Assembly (NCBI GenBank): GCA_028284325.1
Contig: JANQRX010000003.1
Location: forward strand, 124,001-188,000
Reading direction: 5' to 3'
DNA: 64,000 nucleotides
DNA from: Bauldia sp.
GTDB taxonomy: Bacteria; Pseudomonadota; Alphaproteobacteria; Rhizobiales; Kaistiaceae
The notes beneath the pieces were generated by a model. The model made no database searches and had not been told where the DNA came from. It worked only from the letters and a program-made list of their open reading frames with translations. Of this stretch, positions 36,224 to 45,172 are shown piece by piece. Within the stretch, counting starts at the first letter, position 1. Each line of letters opens with the position of its first letter. The position numbers and the translations under genes are program-made.

Positions 36224-37780
36224 TTAGTTCTTTGTAACGCTCCAGTACTCATTCAGCGGCGGCGCGCTGTTCACCACCAGCCCGTCGATGTTGTTCCGGT
36301 GGAAGATAATCAGCTTGGGGCTGAAGAGATAGGCGCCCGGCACCTTCTCCATGATCTGCTCCTGGACCTCGAAGTAGAGTTCCTTGCGCGCCTCCAGCCC
36401 CGGAGTCTGTTGCGCCTTCTGGATCAGCGCATCCAGCTCGGCGTCCTCGCCCATGCGGAACGTCATGGCCGAATCCTTCAGGCTCGACAGATAGCCGATC
36501 GTGATGTGAGCGTCCGGATCGTTGTACCAGGGCTGTCGGCCGTCGAGCGCGATCTGGTGCTCGCCGGCTACGTGAAGCGCGCGGTAGGACGGGAACTCGG
36601 TCTGCGCGATCTCCACATTGACGCCGATATCGGCAAGGTTGGCCTGAACGAATGTCGCGATAGCTCCCCATAGCTGACCCTGGAAGCTGTAGAGCTTGGT
36701 GCTCAACTCGGACGGGTCGACGCCGGCTTCGGCCAGCATCGCCTTGGCCTTCTCCGGATCATAGGTCGGGGCCATCTCCTTCATCGCCGGATTGAAGGCC
36801 CAACTGTTGGTGGTGAGCGGACCGTAGACGCGCTCTGCCGTGCCGCCGAATATGCCGGCCAGCAGGCCTTCATAGTCGATCGCGTAGGTCAACGCCTTGC
36901 GGACTCTCGCATCGGCATAGGGCCCGTCCGTCAGGCTGTTGTTGAACTCGAACTGCCGAATGATCTGGCTCGGCACTTCCAGCACCGTGATATCGGGATT
37001 CTCCGACAGTTCGGCCACGTCCTGTGCCGGCGGTGAGGAAAGCTGCCCTTGTTGCTGAACGATGTCGACGCCGCCGCTCTCAAGCTCAAGGCGCCGCGTC
37101 GAGGCGTCCGGGATGACGCGGAAAATCAGCCGCTCCACGCCCGGCGCTCCGCGGAAATAGTCAGGATTCGCGACCAGCACGACGCTTGTGTCCGCCGAAT
37201 AGGACTCGAACTTGAAGGGACCCGTACCTACCGGATTCGATGCGAAGCCCTCGCCCGCTTCTTCCGCCGCGGTCGGGCTGACGATCGCCGCCTGCGGCTG
37301 CGCCAGAATGGAGAGGAATGCCGGATAGGGCGCCGACAGCATGATGCGAAGCTCGGTGTCGGATACCGCTTCGACCGACTCGATCAACCCGAATGTTGCC
37401 TTCACATAGGAGTTCAGCTCGCTCGTCCGCTCGAACGAATACTTGGCGGCCTCGGCGTTGAACGGCGTACCGTCATGGAACATCACGCCTTCGCGAAGCT
37501 TGAAGTCGAACGTTTTGCCGTCTTCGGAGACCGTCCAGCTCTCGGCAAGCCTGCCCTCAAGTGAGGAGAACTCGGGCGGTGACCATGCAACCAGCGTATC
37601 GAATACGTTGAGGATGACTTCACTTCCGACCGGCCACGCTCGGTTTGTGCCGGGCTCCAGACTTTGCGGATCGGATGGTACGGCAACGACAAGCGTCGAC
37701 GACTCCGACTGGGCCGCTGCCGGGCCGGCCAGCAGCGCGAGCGCTGTCGTCGCGATTGCTAGGTTCTTCAGGATCTTCAT
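36224..37780 (-). CDS. peptide-type ABC substrate-binding protein, exported
   Basis: This is a 518-residue SBP_bac_5 protein with a signal peptide (MKILKNLAIATTALALLAGP, cut after AAAQ). It has FKLREGVMFHDGTPFNAEAA, GTGPFKFESY and LTYAIDYEGLLAGIFGG, the usual landmarks of DppA/OppA-like proteins. The start ATG 37780 follows GGGAGCGGAA. It is the first gene of the operon that continues through two permeases, a signal-less paralogue, VOC, NTPase-SUMF and C-S lyase. The ligand is unknown. Confidence 0.9.
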   Translation of the reverse strand: MKILKNLAIATTALALLAGPAAAQSESSTLVVAVPSDPQSLEPGTNRAWPVGSEVILNVFDTLVAWSPPEFSSLEGRLAESWTVSEDGKTFDFKLREGVMFHDGTPFNAEAAKYSFERTSELNSYVKATFGLIESVEAVSDTELRIMLSAPYPAFLSILAQPQAAIVSPTAAEEAGEGFASNPVGTGPFKFESYSADTSVVLVANPDYFRGAPGVERLIFRVIPDASTRRLELESGGVDIVQQQGQLSSPPAQDVAELSENPDITVLEVPSQIIRQFEFNNSLTDGPYADARVRKALTYAIDYEGLLAGIFGGTAERVYGPLTTNSWAFNPAMKEMAPTYDPEKAKAMLAEAGVDPSELSTKLYSFQGQLWGAIATFVQANLADIGVNVEIAQTEFPSYRALHVAGEHQIALDGRQPWYNDPDAHITIGYLSSLKDSAMTFRMGEDAELDALIQKAQQTPGLEARKELYFEVQEQIMEKVPGAYLFSPKLIIFHRNNIDGLVVNSAPPLNEYWSVTKN

Positions 37781-37856
37781 GACTTCCGCTCCCGTGTGGT
37801 TCTCAGGTCGCCGCGCAAACGCGCGATGCGACAGTTTCCTATCATAAGACATCAGT

Positions 37857-37875
37857 GATATACTATCAATATATC
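37857..37875. promoter_or_regulatory. AT-rich inverted repeat upstream of the peptide-transporter operon
   Basis: GATATA-N7-TATATC lies 77 bp upstream of the binding-protein start, in an AT-rich stretch inside otherwise GC-rich DNA. It may be an operator or promoter element. No regulator gene is part of this operon, so the partner is unknown. Confidence 0.35.
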
Positions 37876-37929
37876 TGCCGTTATCCGAGACTCCGTCGTT
37901 GGCCGTTCTTGTCGTGATTTTTCAGCTGG

Positions 37930-38805
37930 CTAGGGTTTGACCCCGGTGGTTACGGGGCGTGTACGGTCATGAACGTAGGCAGACCACGAGCCGGGATACA
38001 TGGCCGCGTCGACGCCGATCGAAGCCAGCGCCAGAACCGAGTGTGCCGCCGACATGCCTGCGCCGCAGTAGACACCAACCGGTTTCCCGTCGGTGACCCC
38101 AAGACCGCGATAAAGCTCCTTCAGCGTCGGTGCGTCCATGAAGTTGCCGTGGTCGGTCAGGTTGTCGTGCGCCGGCGAGCTCACGGCGCCGGGAATGTGC
38201 CCACGCGGCGGCGCGCCGTCAGGCACGGCAGCGCCGATGTAGTTCTGGCGGATCCGCGCATCCAGAAGAACGCCGTTCCGGACCAATCCGGAGACATCGC
38301 TCGGGCCGAATTCGGCGATGCTGCCGGGAACCAGGGTGATGCTGCTCGGCCGAGGCGCCGGGCGCTCGGCTGTCAGGGGCAAGTCCGCCTTGCGCCACGC
38401 CGGCAGACCGCCATCCAGCACGCGAACATCCCGGAGGCCCGCCCAGCGCAACACCCACCACGCCCGTGCTGCCGTCATCGACCGGTCGTCATCATAGACA
38501 ACCACCGGGTCTTCGATTGTCAGTCCCCACGTCCGGGCCGCGGTCTGAAGATCGCTGATCCGGGGAAGCGGCCGCTGGCCACCCTCCGCGGAGGCCGGTG
38601 CCTGAAAGTCCCGGTAGGCTTCGGTGTCAATCGCGCCCGGTATGCGGAACGCCCGCTCCGACCGGCGTCCGGTATAGGGATTGACCGACTGCACGGCGAG
38701 GAGCTTGGGCGGCCGGGAGCCGGACAGCTCCGGTTGCAACCGTTCGGGCGTGACCAGCACGCGGCTTCGAAACTGCTCCAGCGGCGTTTCCGCTTCGTCC
38801 GGCAT
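37930..38805 (-). CDS. 3-mercaptopyruvate-type sulfurtransferase (tandem rhodanese)
   Basis: This is a 291-residue protein with two rhodanese domains. The second holds the active Cys in VYCGAGMSAAH; the CG-G-x-(S/T) loop is of the 3-mercaptopyruvate type rather than the CRKG loop of thiosulfate sulfurtransferases. The first domain has VVVYDDDRSMTAARAWW and RVLDGGLPAW. ATG 38805 has GAGGGGAG upstream. It reads towards the transporter/C-S lyase operon and is 149 bp from it, so sulfur released there may be its substrate. Confidence 0.85.
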   Translation of the reverse strand: MPDEAETPLEQFRSRVLVTPERLQPELSGSRPPKLLAVQSVNPYTGRRSERAFRIPGAIDTEAYRDFQAPASAEGGQRPLPRISDLQTAARTWGLTIEDPVVVYDDDRSMTAARAWWVLRWAGLRDVRVLDGGLPAWRKADLPLTAERPAPRPSSITLVPGSIAEFGPSDVSGLVRNGVLLDARIRQNYIGAAVPDGAPPRGHIPGAVSSPAHDNLTDHGNFMDAPTLKELYRGLGVTDGKPVGVYCGAGMSAAHSVLALASIGVDAAMYPGSWSAYVHDRTRPVTTGVKP

Positions 38806-38885
38806 GCGCCGACTCCCCTCTTCCTTGACGACGGCGATCGGACACCGCCAATGTCGATGCGGACTACACCAGAAAGGCATACCGG

Positions 38886-40682
38886 TTGAAAGTTCTGAGC
38901 GTTGAGAACCTGACCGTCTCGTTCCACACGGACGCAGGCTGGTCACCGGTGGTACGCGACGCTGCCATGAGCCTCGATCACGGCGAAACGCTGGCCATCG
39001 TCGGCGAGTCCGGCTCGGGGAAGAGCGTGACGGCCTTCTCGATCATGCGACTGCTGCCGACCACACAGGCGCGGATCGAGGGCAGCATACGGCTCGGCGA
39101 CACAGAGCTGCTCGCTCTTCGGCCGGCCGACATGGAATCGGTACGGGGCAACCGTATCGCCATGATCTTCCAGGAGCCGATGACCAGTCTCAATCCCGTG
39201 CTGACCATCGGCCGGCAGATTGAGGAGGCGATCCTCCGGCATCGCCAGATCGACCGCGCCGCCGCCCGGATGGAAGCCATCCGTATGCTCGACCGCGTTC
39301 GCATTCCCTCGGCGCAATCGCGGATACGCCAGCATCCGCACGAAATGTCGGGCGGCATGCTGCAACGTGTCATGGTCGCCATGGCGCTCGCGCTGCGTTC
39401 CGAGATTCTGATAGCCGATGAGCCAACCACCGCCCTGGACGTGACCGTGCAAGCCCAGATCCTCGACCTCATCCGCGAGATCCAGGCCGAGGAGAACCTG
39501 GCGGTTCTATTCATCACCCACGACATGGGTGTGGTCGCCGAGATCGCTGACCGGGTGGCCGTGATGCACCAATCACGCCTTCTGGAGACTGATACCGCGC
39601 ACGCCATCTTCAAGTCGCCCGGGACCAACTACACACGCTCGCTCCTCGCTGCTGTTCCCCATCTCGGAGCACTGCGCGGCACGGCTGCGCCCAAGTTGTT
39701 CTCCGAAACCGATATCGAGACCGGCGCGGTCAAGTCCGGACGCGAGATGTCCGGCGCCGCGGGCGGGCGACCGCTGCTCGCCGTGAAGGGGCTGACTTCG
39801 CGGTTCGGTGCTCATCGCAACATCCTGGGCCGCGCACGACAGAACGTGCACGCGGTCGAAAACGTTTCCTTCGAACTGGCGGAAGGTGAGACGCTTTCGA
39901 TCGTCGGTGAATCGGGCTGCGGCAAGTCAACCATAGCCCGATCGCTGCTGCGACTTGTTGAACCGGTCTCTGGAACCGTTCAGCTGGCAGGCAGAGACGT
40001 TCTGGCGATGGACAGGTCGGCGCTGACCAACGCTCGCCGGCGCATGCAGATGGTATTTCAGGACCCGTTCTCAAGCCTCAATCCAAGAATGAGAATCCGC
40101 GAAACGCTCATGGAGCCGATTGTCGTGCACAAATTGGCGGGGCACGCTGACGCGGTCGATCGCGCCGCCGACCTGATGACGCGAGTCGGATTGTCTCCCG
40201 ACATGCTGGACCGTTTCCCGCATGAGTTTTCAGGCGGGCAGCGCCAGCGTATCTGCATTGCCCGGGCGCTCACGCTGCAGCCCAAGTTATTGATCGCCGA
40301 TGAAGCTGTGTCCGCCCTCGATGTCAGGGTGAAGGCACAGGTGGCAAACCTGCTCATGGAGCTTCAGGACGAACTCGGCCTTGCGATGTTGTTCATCTCG
40401 CACGACATGGCGGTGGTCGAGCGCATCAGCCATCGCGTCGCGGTGATGTATCTTGGCGAGATTATCGAGGTAGGACCACGCTCCGCAGTGATTGATAATC
40501 CAGCCCACAACTACACGCGCCGCCTCATTTCGGCGGTCCCGGTTCCGGACCCGGATCATGATCGTCCGCCGCTCGAAACGGCGGGTGAGATTTCCAGCCC
40601 ACTGCGCCCGGCCGGCTACATCCCCCCGGTACGAACCTACCGTGAGGTCGGCCCTGATCATTTCGTCATGGAGAACGGGTGA
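38886..40682 (+). CDS. peptide-type ABC transporter ATPase, fused DppD-DppF
   Basis: This is a 598-residue protein with two complete ABC domains. The first has GESGSGKSVTAFSIM, MSGGMLQRVMVAMALA and ILIADEPTTALDV; the second has GESGCGKST, FSGGQRQRICIARAL and LLIADEAVSALDV. It is the only peptide-type ATPase in this part of the window and is divergent from the sulfurtransferase, so it most likely powers the DppBC permeases encoded on the other strand. The start is TTG 38886 (VLSVENLTVSFHT follows); no earlier ATG fits. Confidence 0.9.
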   Translation: MKVLSVENLTVSFHTDAGWSPVVRDAAMSLDHGETLAIVGESGSGKSVTAFSIMRLLPTTQARIEGSIRLGDTELLALRPADMESVRGNRIAMIFQEPMTSLNPVLTIGRQIEEAILRHRQIDRAAARMEAIRMLDRVRIPSAQSRIRQHPHEMSGGMLQRVMVAMALALRSEILIADEPTTALDVTVQAQILDLIREIQAEENLAVLFITHDMGVVAEIADRVAVMHQSRLLETDTAHAIFKSPGTNYTRSLLAAVPHLGALRGTAAPKLFSETDIETGAVKSGREMSGAAGGRPLLAVKGLTSRFGAHRNILGRARQNVHAVENVSFELAEGETLSIVGESGCGKSTIARSLLRLVEPVSGTVQLAGRDVLAMDRSALTNARRRMQMVFQDPFSSLNPRMRIRETLMEPIVVHKLAGHADAVDRAADLMTRVGLSPDMLDRFPHEFSGGQRQRICIARALTLQPKLLIADEAVSALDVRVKAQVANLLMELQDELGLAMLFISHDMAVVERISHRVAVMYLGEIIEVGPRSAVIDNPAHNYTRRLISAVPVPDPDHDRPPLETAGEISSPLRPAGYIPPVRTYREVGPDHFVMENG

Positions 40683-40780
40683 AACCGTTCAGGCTGGCGG
40701 CGGTTTTGGATGCACACGGCGCAAGCACATTGCTGCGCTGTCCGTGGCAGCCGGCAACCTGAGCGAGAAGGACACTGAGT

Positions 40781-41485
40781 ATGGACATTAACGGCAAGAA
40801 GGCACTGGTGTTTGGAGGCACATCCGGAATTGGTCTCGCGGCGTCGGGGATGCTCGCCTCGCGCGGCGCGCGTGTCATCGCGATAAGCCGCAACCCGGAC
40901 CGAGCCCGCGAGGTGCCTGCAAACGTGACTCTGAAAGCCTGCGATGTGCTCGACGAGGCAGCGCTACGGAACCTCTTCAACGCTGAAGCGCCGTTCGATA
41001 TCCTAATCAGTGCGGCAACTGGCGGCGAACGCGCCACAGGTCCGTTCCTGGAGATGGATATGGATAAATACCGGGGATCGTTCGACAAGATGTGGGGCTA
41101 CGCCAATGTGGTCCGCTACGGCACACCACATCTCGACGCTGACGGGACTATCGTTCTGGTCAGCGGCTCTCCGGCAAGAAAACCCAAAAAGGGACAGATC
41201 GCTATCGGCTCCGTCGGCGGAGCTGTGGAAGCCTTTGTCGGCGGCGTCGCGAAAGAACTGGCGCCGCGCAGGATCAACGTGGTCTGCCCCGGCGTGATCG
41301 ATACCCCAATGGTTCCGCTTCAGGGCGCTGACCGACAAGCTCACTTCGACAAGCTTTCCTCCAGCAACCTGATACCCCGGGCGGGACTAGCTGACGAAGT
41401 TGCGCAGGCGATAGTCTTTCTCGTGCAGAACGACTATGTCACGGGAACGACGGTCGATGTCGACGGCGGCTGGTTTGCATCATAG
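40781..41485 (+). CDS. SDR-family protein lacking the YxxxK motif
   Basis: This is a 234-residue Rossmann protein with the cofactor motif GGTSGIGLAASG, an N-terminal strand ALVFGG and the C-terminal TGTTVDVDGGWF of classical SDRs. At the place of the catalytic YxxxK the sequence reads GQIAIGSVGGAVEAF: both Tyr and Lys are missing. Members of this divergent SDR group exist; whether they are reductases is unclear. It follows the fused ATPase by 98 bp on the same strand. Confidence 0.78.
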   Translation: MDINGKKALVFGGTSGIGLAASGMLASRGARVIAISRNPDRAREVPANVTLKACDVLDEAALRNLFNAEAPFDILISAATGGERATGPFLEMDMDKYRGSFDKMWGYANVVRYGTPHLDADGTIVLVSGSPARKPKKGQIAIGSVGGAVEAFVGGVAKELAPRRINVVCPGVIDTPMVPLQGADRQAHFDKLSSSNLIPRAGLADEVAQAIVFLVQNDYVTGTTVDVDGGWFAS

Positions 41486-42253
41486 CGGCGTGGACCGCCG
41501 GGTTGCGATGAATGCCCGCCGACGGGGCCGAAACACTTTCTTGTTCAACTGCCCCAAGCCGTCCCATCAGCGCTGACGTCGGATGGCATCGCCCAAGTTG
41601 CCGCGAGTATTCAGCCTAGTAGCTGGTGATTGGTCGAAAGACACTTCGCCTCGCCTACCCGGCCAATCACCGCATCCAGCTAGCCACTAACTGAAGACCG
41701 AATCCAACTACCAGCGCCGTCAAACCGGCAATAGCTATTCCCCTGTGCCGCCTCTTACAGGCTTGGTGCTCGGGGTTGTCGGAGGCGTCCTGTTCGGTCG
41801 TGATGTAGACCTTGTCGCTCAAGTCAGGCTGAGGCTAGGCAAACCAGAGACAACGGCAACTCCGACGGCATCCAGAAGCAGGCCGATTGTGTTCACGATA
41901 TCGCTTGTCACAGCTCGCACCTCCGAGACGACCCTTCGGATCACGACCTCTTTGCTACCGATGCTGGCGAATATGCGACCAATCTTCGCTCATTTTTTCG
42001 CCTCCGGCGCGTGTCTGGAGTCGCGTTCGTGTCTTGGAATTCCGGTAAGTGCTTGAAAAGGTTGGTAGCGGAGGCCCGCTACCGCCGCCCCCCGACGAGA
42101 AAGACCTATACTCACCATCGAATTTCGCTGGAAGAAGTAGCTCTCCGCTACCTTACCTAACGCCGAGGCCGGAGCGTAAGCTAGCGCTCCGCCGGCTTCG
42201 TTGGCACCGCTGCGGATTTCTACAGCATCCAAGACCGGTCGAAGTGAGAAAAA
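41486..42253. other. gene-poor stretch with a GGTAGCGG inverted repeat
   Basis: About 770 bp hold no gene that I can support; ORFs at 41745-42056 and 41990-42232 have no family resemblance or good ribosome site. GGTAGCGG at 42064-42071 pairs with CCGCTACC at 42076-42083, and a second CCGCTACC lies at 42145-42152. The stretch joins the SDR gene to a truncated binding-protein gene, so it may be a recombination junction. Confidence 0.4.
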
Positions 42254-42273
42254 GGGGGCCGGTGACGGCCCCC
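42254..42273 (-). terminator. rho-independent terminator
   Basis: An 8-bp perfect stem GGGGGCCG/CGGCCCCC with a 4-base loop is followed on the minus strand by TTTTTCTC. It lies 26 bp after the stop of the truncated sugar-binding-protein gene, and was probably its terminator. Confidence 0.8.
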
Positions 42274-42298
42274 TAAGTCTTCGCCTTGGGAGCTTCGC

Positions 42299-42469
42299 TT
42301 AGTTCGTCTTACCGCACGTGTCGGCCATATCGGGCGTGCAGACCTCAAGGCCGGTGACGACGGCGGGCGGCGGTGCTGTTCCGTTCTCCAGGTAGTCCTT
42401 AAGGACCTCGACCGATTTGTAGGCCATTTCGTACGGCCGTTGTCCGATATTGTAGTGGCTGTAGCCTTC
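42299..42469 (-). pseudogene. 3' remnant of a sugar ABC substrate-binding protein gene
   Basis: The last 57 codons read EGYSHYNIGQRPYEMAYKSV, then VLKDYLENGTAPP and ending CTPDMADTCGKTN. This is the C-terminal tail of a Peripla_BP_4/RbsB-like protein, ending in a terminator. Upstream of about 42470 the match stops and the sequence is unrelated, so over 80% of the gene is gone. It is not similar enough at the tail to be a copy of the rhamnose-binding protein in this window. Confidence 0.7.
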
Positions 42470-42602
42470 CGCCAGCCGGCCCGCTACGCGCCGATGCAAC
42501 ATCGCCCGCGAGCGCTGCGGTCAGGCGATTTGGAACAGGGCCCGGTAGCGCGCTCAAGACACCGCAAACAGCCGGCCAGTGAGCCGCGAACACAATCGTC
42601 CG

Positions 42603-43373
42603 TCAGCCGAACTCTCCACCATTCACATCAAGTGTCGCGGCGGTCACAAAGCTGGCGTCCTCCAAAACGAGATAGCCGACCGCGGCGGCGATGTCGTCCG
42701 GATTGCCCAGTCGGGAGACCGGGATCCTCTGCAAGCCGATCGTGTTGTTCTCGCTTTCGGCCGGCCCGGTCATCGACGTCAGAATCCTGCCGGGCGCAAC
42801 GCAATTGACGGTGATGCCGAAGGGCGCCAGGTCCTTCGCCAGCGCACGGGTGAACCCGATCAGTCCGGCTTTCGATGCGGCGTAGTGCGGACCCGCAATT
42901 TGTGGCACGGTCCTGCCGGCGATCGATGAGATATTGACGATGCGTCCCCATCGCCGCTTCATCATGTCTTGTGCGGCCAGGCGCGCGCAAAGAAAGGCGC
43001 CGGTCAGATTCGTGGCGAGGATGTGCTGCCATTCCTCGATGGAGATGGAATCGATCCAGGGCGCCGCTTCCTCGCGCCGTGACGAGACGCCCGCATTGTT
43101 CACCAGGATTTCGACGCCGCCCCATCTTTCTCGGATTCTCCGGAACAGCGCCTCGACGTCGGAGGGATCTTTCACATCCGAACGCAGCCCCAGAACGTAC
43201 TCCGGGTCATCGGCATCGCGAAGCTGCGCCAATGCCTGATCGACCCGAGCGGGGTCATGTCCGCAGAATGCGACCCTGTGACCCTGCGACAGCAACCGTT
43301 GCGCAATGGCAAAACCGATGCCGCCCGACCCGCCGGTCACCAGCGCCACGCGACGGGTCTTCGGCGCGTTCAT
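42603..43373 (-). CDS. classical SDR oxidoreductase (FabG-like)
   Basis: This is a 256-residue enzyme with TGGSGGIGFAIAQ, NNAGVS, catalytic Ser in NISSIAG and YAASK, all SDR landmarks, and NGGEFG at the end. It is the last gene of a minus-strand run with a ThDP enzyme (38-bp gap) and an aminotransferase. It probably reduces or oxidises an intermediate from that pathway. The substrate is not readable from the sequence. Confidence 0.85.
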   Translation of the reverse strand: MNAPKTRRVALVTGGSGGIGFAIAQRLLSQGHRVAFCGHDPARVDQALAQLRDADDPEYVLGLRSDVKDPSDVEALFRRIRERWGGVEILVNNAGVSSRREEAAPWIDSISIEEWQHILATNLTGAFLCARLAAQDMMKRRWGRIVNISSIAGRTVPQIAGPHYAASKAGLIGFTRALAKDLAPFGITVNCVAPGRILTSMTGPAESENNTIGLQRIPVSRLGNPDDIAAAVGYLVLEDASFVTAATLDVNGGEFG

Positions 43374-43410
43374 CCGGCCATGGTCTCCCGCTTTTGTCGT
43401 GTCATCGCCA

Positions 43411-45162
43411 TCATGCCCCGGCCCGTTCGCCGGCCGGAGCCGAAGCTGAACGCGGTTGCGCGCCGGCGTCGAGGATGCCGGTGTAAAGCGAGATCGGTGG
43501 GTGGGCCTCTGGGTCGGTCATGACCTCGATCAAGGTGGGTCTGACGGCACCGAGCGCCCGGTCAAACGCGGACCCTATGTCGCCTGCGGCCTCAACCCTC
43601 GCTCCCCGGCAGCCGCAGGCACGAGCGATGGCCGCATGGTCCACGTCGCCGAGATGGCAGGCGGTGGTGTATCTGCCGAACTTCACGGCTTCTGCATCCT
43701 TTTGGTAGCCAAGCACACCATTGTTGAGCACGACGACCGTCAGCGGAACCTCCAGGCGCACAAGCGTCTCCAGTTCCGCCCAACTATGGGCGAAGCCGCC
43801 GTCGCCGACGAGCGCCACGACCGGTGATCCGGGCTCGGCGAGCTTGGCGCCGATCGCGAGCGGCAATCCCCAACCGAGACCGGCCAGGCCACGCGGCGTC
43901 AGGAAACGCTGACCGGCGCGACGGCCCCGCAACTGGCCCACCACCCACATGGAGGCATAGCTGGCGTCGGCGACGACGATCATATCGTCTGTGAGTCGAC
44001 ACTGAAGTTCGTGCATGACACGCTCGGGCCGGATGGGCGCAGCATTGCTGCCGCCAAGCGGGAGTCGGTCTTCCTCGAACTGCCGCCAGGCGGCCCGAAT
44101 GCGCTCGGCAAGCGCGGGACGGGCGGCTTTCCGCACCGAAAGATCGTGCTTCGACAGGGAAGCGCCGAGTGCTTCAAGCGTCGTCGCGACATCGCCGACA
44201 AGCCTGTGCGCTTCGTAGTTCCGGCCGATTTCCTCCGGGTCGATGTCGACATGAACGACATCGGCGCCGCGGGGAATGACACGCCAGTTGTCCGTGCCGT
44301 TTTGGTTGGTTCGCGTGCCGGCAAGCAAAACGACATCGGCGTCATTCATGATCGATCGGGTATGGTAGCCCAGAGACGCGGGCCCGTTGAGCGCACCGAG
44401 AACGCCGCAAGACAATTCGTGCGTTTCGGCGACCACGCCCTTGCCCATGTTGGTCGTGAAAACCGGCAGATGCGCGCCATCCTGCAATTGGGAGAGCGCC
44501 GCCGAGGCCCTCGGCGAAGCAGCGCCGCCGCCGGCGTAAACAATAGGGCATCGGGCATGCGCCAGGGCGCCCGCGGCGGCCTCGATGGCCTCGTCGTCCG
44601 GCCTGACGCGATCGATCGGCCAAGTCCCCAGTGACGCCATGCGCTGCCTGCCTGCCGGCGGCGCGGGCTCCTTCAGCAGGTCGGCCGGCAGTAGCAGCAC
44701 GGCCGGTCCGGGCCGCCCGCTGCCGGCAACGGTGAAGGCCGCATCGACATAGTCGTCGGCCCGATCCGGCGCCGGCAAGCGGCGAACCCATTTCGCGCAC
44801 GCCGAAAACAGCGCGACCTGATCGAGATCCTGGAAGGCGTTCTTGTCGATCTGCGCCCGTTCGACATCCTGCACAAGCGCGACCAAGGCGATGCTCGCCT
44901 TCAGCGCTTCAGCAAGCGGCGGCACGAGGAGCGTCGCGGCCGGCCCGTTTTGCGCGCAGACAACGGCCGTTTTCTGCGAGATGCGCGCAAAGCCGTCGGC
45001 CATGGCGCCGCCCATGTTTTCCTGCCGGTAGGCGATCTGGCGAATGCCGATCTCCTCGCAAGCCAGCACGACCGCCGACGGCAAGCTCTGGGCGAAGATC
45101 AACTTCACGCCGTGGCGGCGCAATGCGGCAGCAATGGTTTCGGCAACGGTCGGGACTGACAT
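43411..45162 (-). CDS. thiamin-diphosphate enzyme (acetolactate synthase-like)
   Basis: This is a 583-residue protein with all three domains of the POX/AHAS family. The catalytic Glu is in AYRQENMGGAMADGFARI, where AHAS has RHEQGA, and the ThDP motif is GDGGFAHSWAELETLVRLE to LNNG. The start ATG 45162 is preferred; the frame to 45210 overlaps the aminotransferase end. It lies 10 bp after the aminotransferase stop. It likely decarboxylates or ligates a 2-keto acid produced by its neighbour. Confidence 0.85.
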   Translation of the reverse strand: MSVPTVAETIAAALRRHGVKLIFAQSLPSAVVLACEEIGIRQIAYRQENMGGAMADGFARISQKTAVVCAQNGPAATLLVPPLAEALKASIALVALVQDVERAQIDKNAFQDLDQVALFSACAKWVRRLPAPDRADDYVDAAFTVAGSGRPGPAVLLLPADLLKEPAPPAGRQRMASLGTWPIDRVRPDDEAIEAAAGALAHARCPIVYAGGGAASPRASAALSQLQDGAHLPVFTTNMGKGVVAETHELSCGVLGALNGPASLGYHTRSIMNDADVVLLAGTRTNQNGTDNWRVIPRGADVVHVDIDPEEIGRNYEAHRLVGDVATTLEALGASLSKHDLSVRKAARPALAERIRAAWRQFEEDRLPLGGSNAAPIRPERVMHELQCRLTDDMIVVADASYASMWVVGQLRGRRAGQRFLTPRGLAGLGWGLPLAIGAKLAEPGSPVVALVGDGGFAHSWAELETLVRLEVPLTVVVLNNGVLGYQKDAEAVKFGRYTTACHLGDVDHAAIARACGCRGARVEAAGDIGSAFDRALGAVRPTLIEVMTDPEAHPPISLYTGILDAGAQPRSASAPAGERAGA

Positions 45163-45172
45163 GAGAAGGCCG

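Noticed and set aside
41745-42232. Two ORFs in the gene-poor stretch
   Set aside because: No homology that I recognise, poor start signals and overlap on opposite strands.
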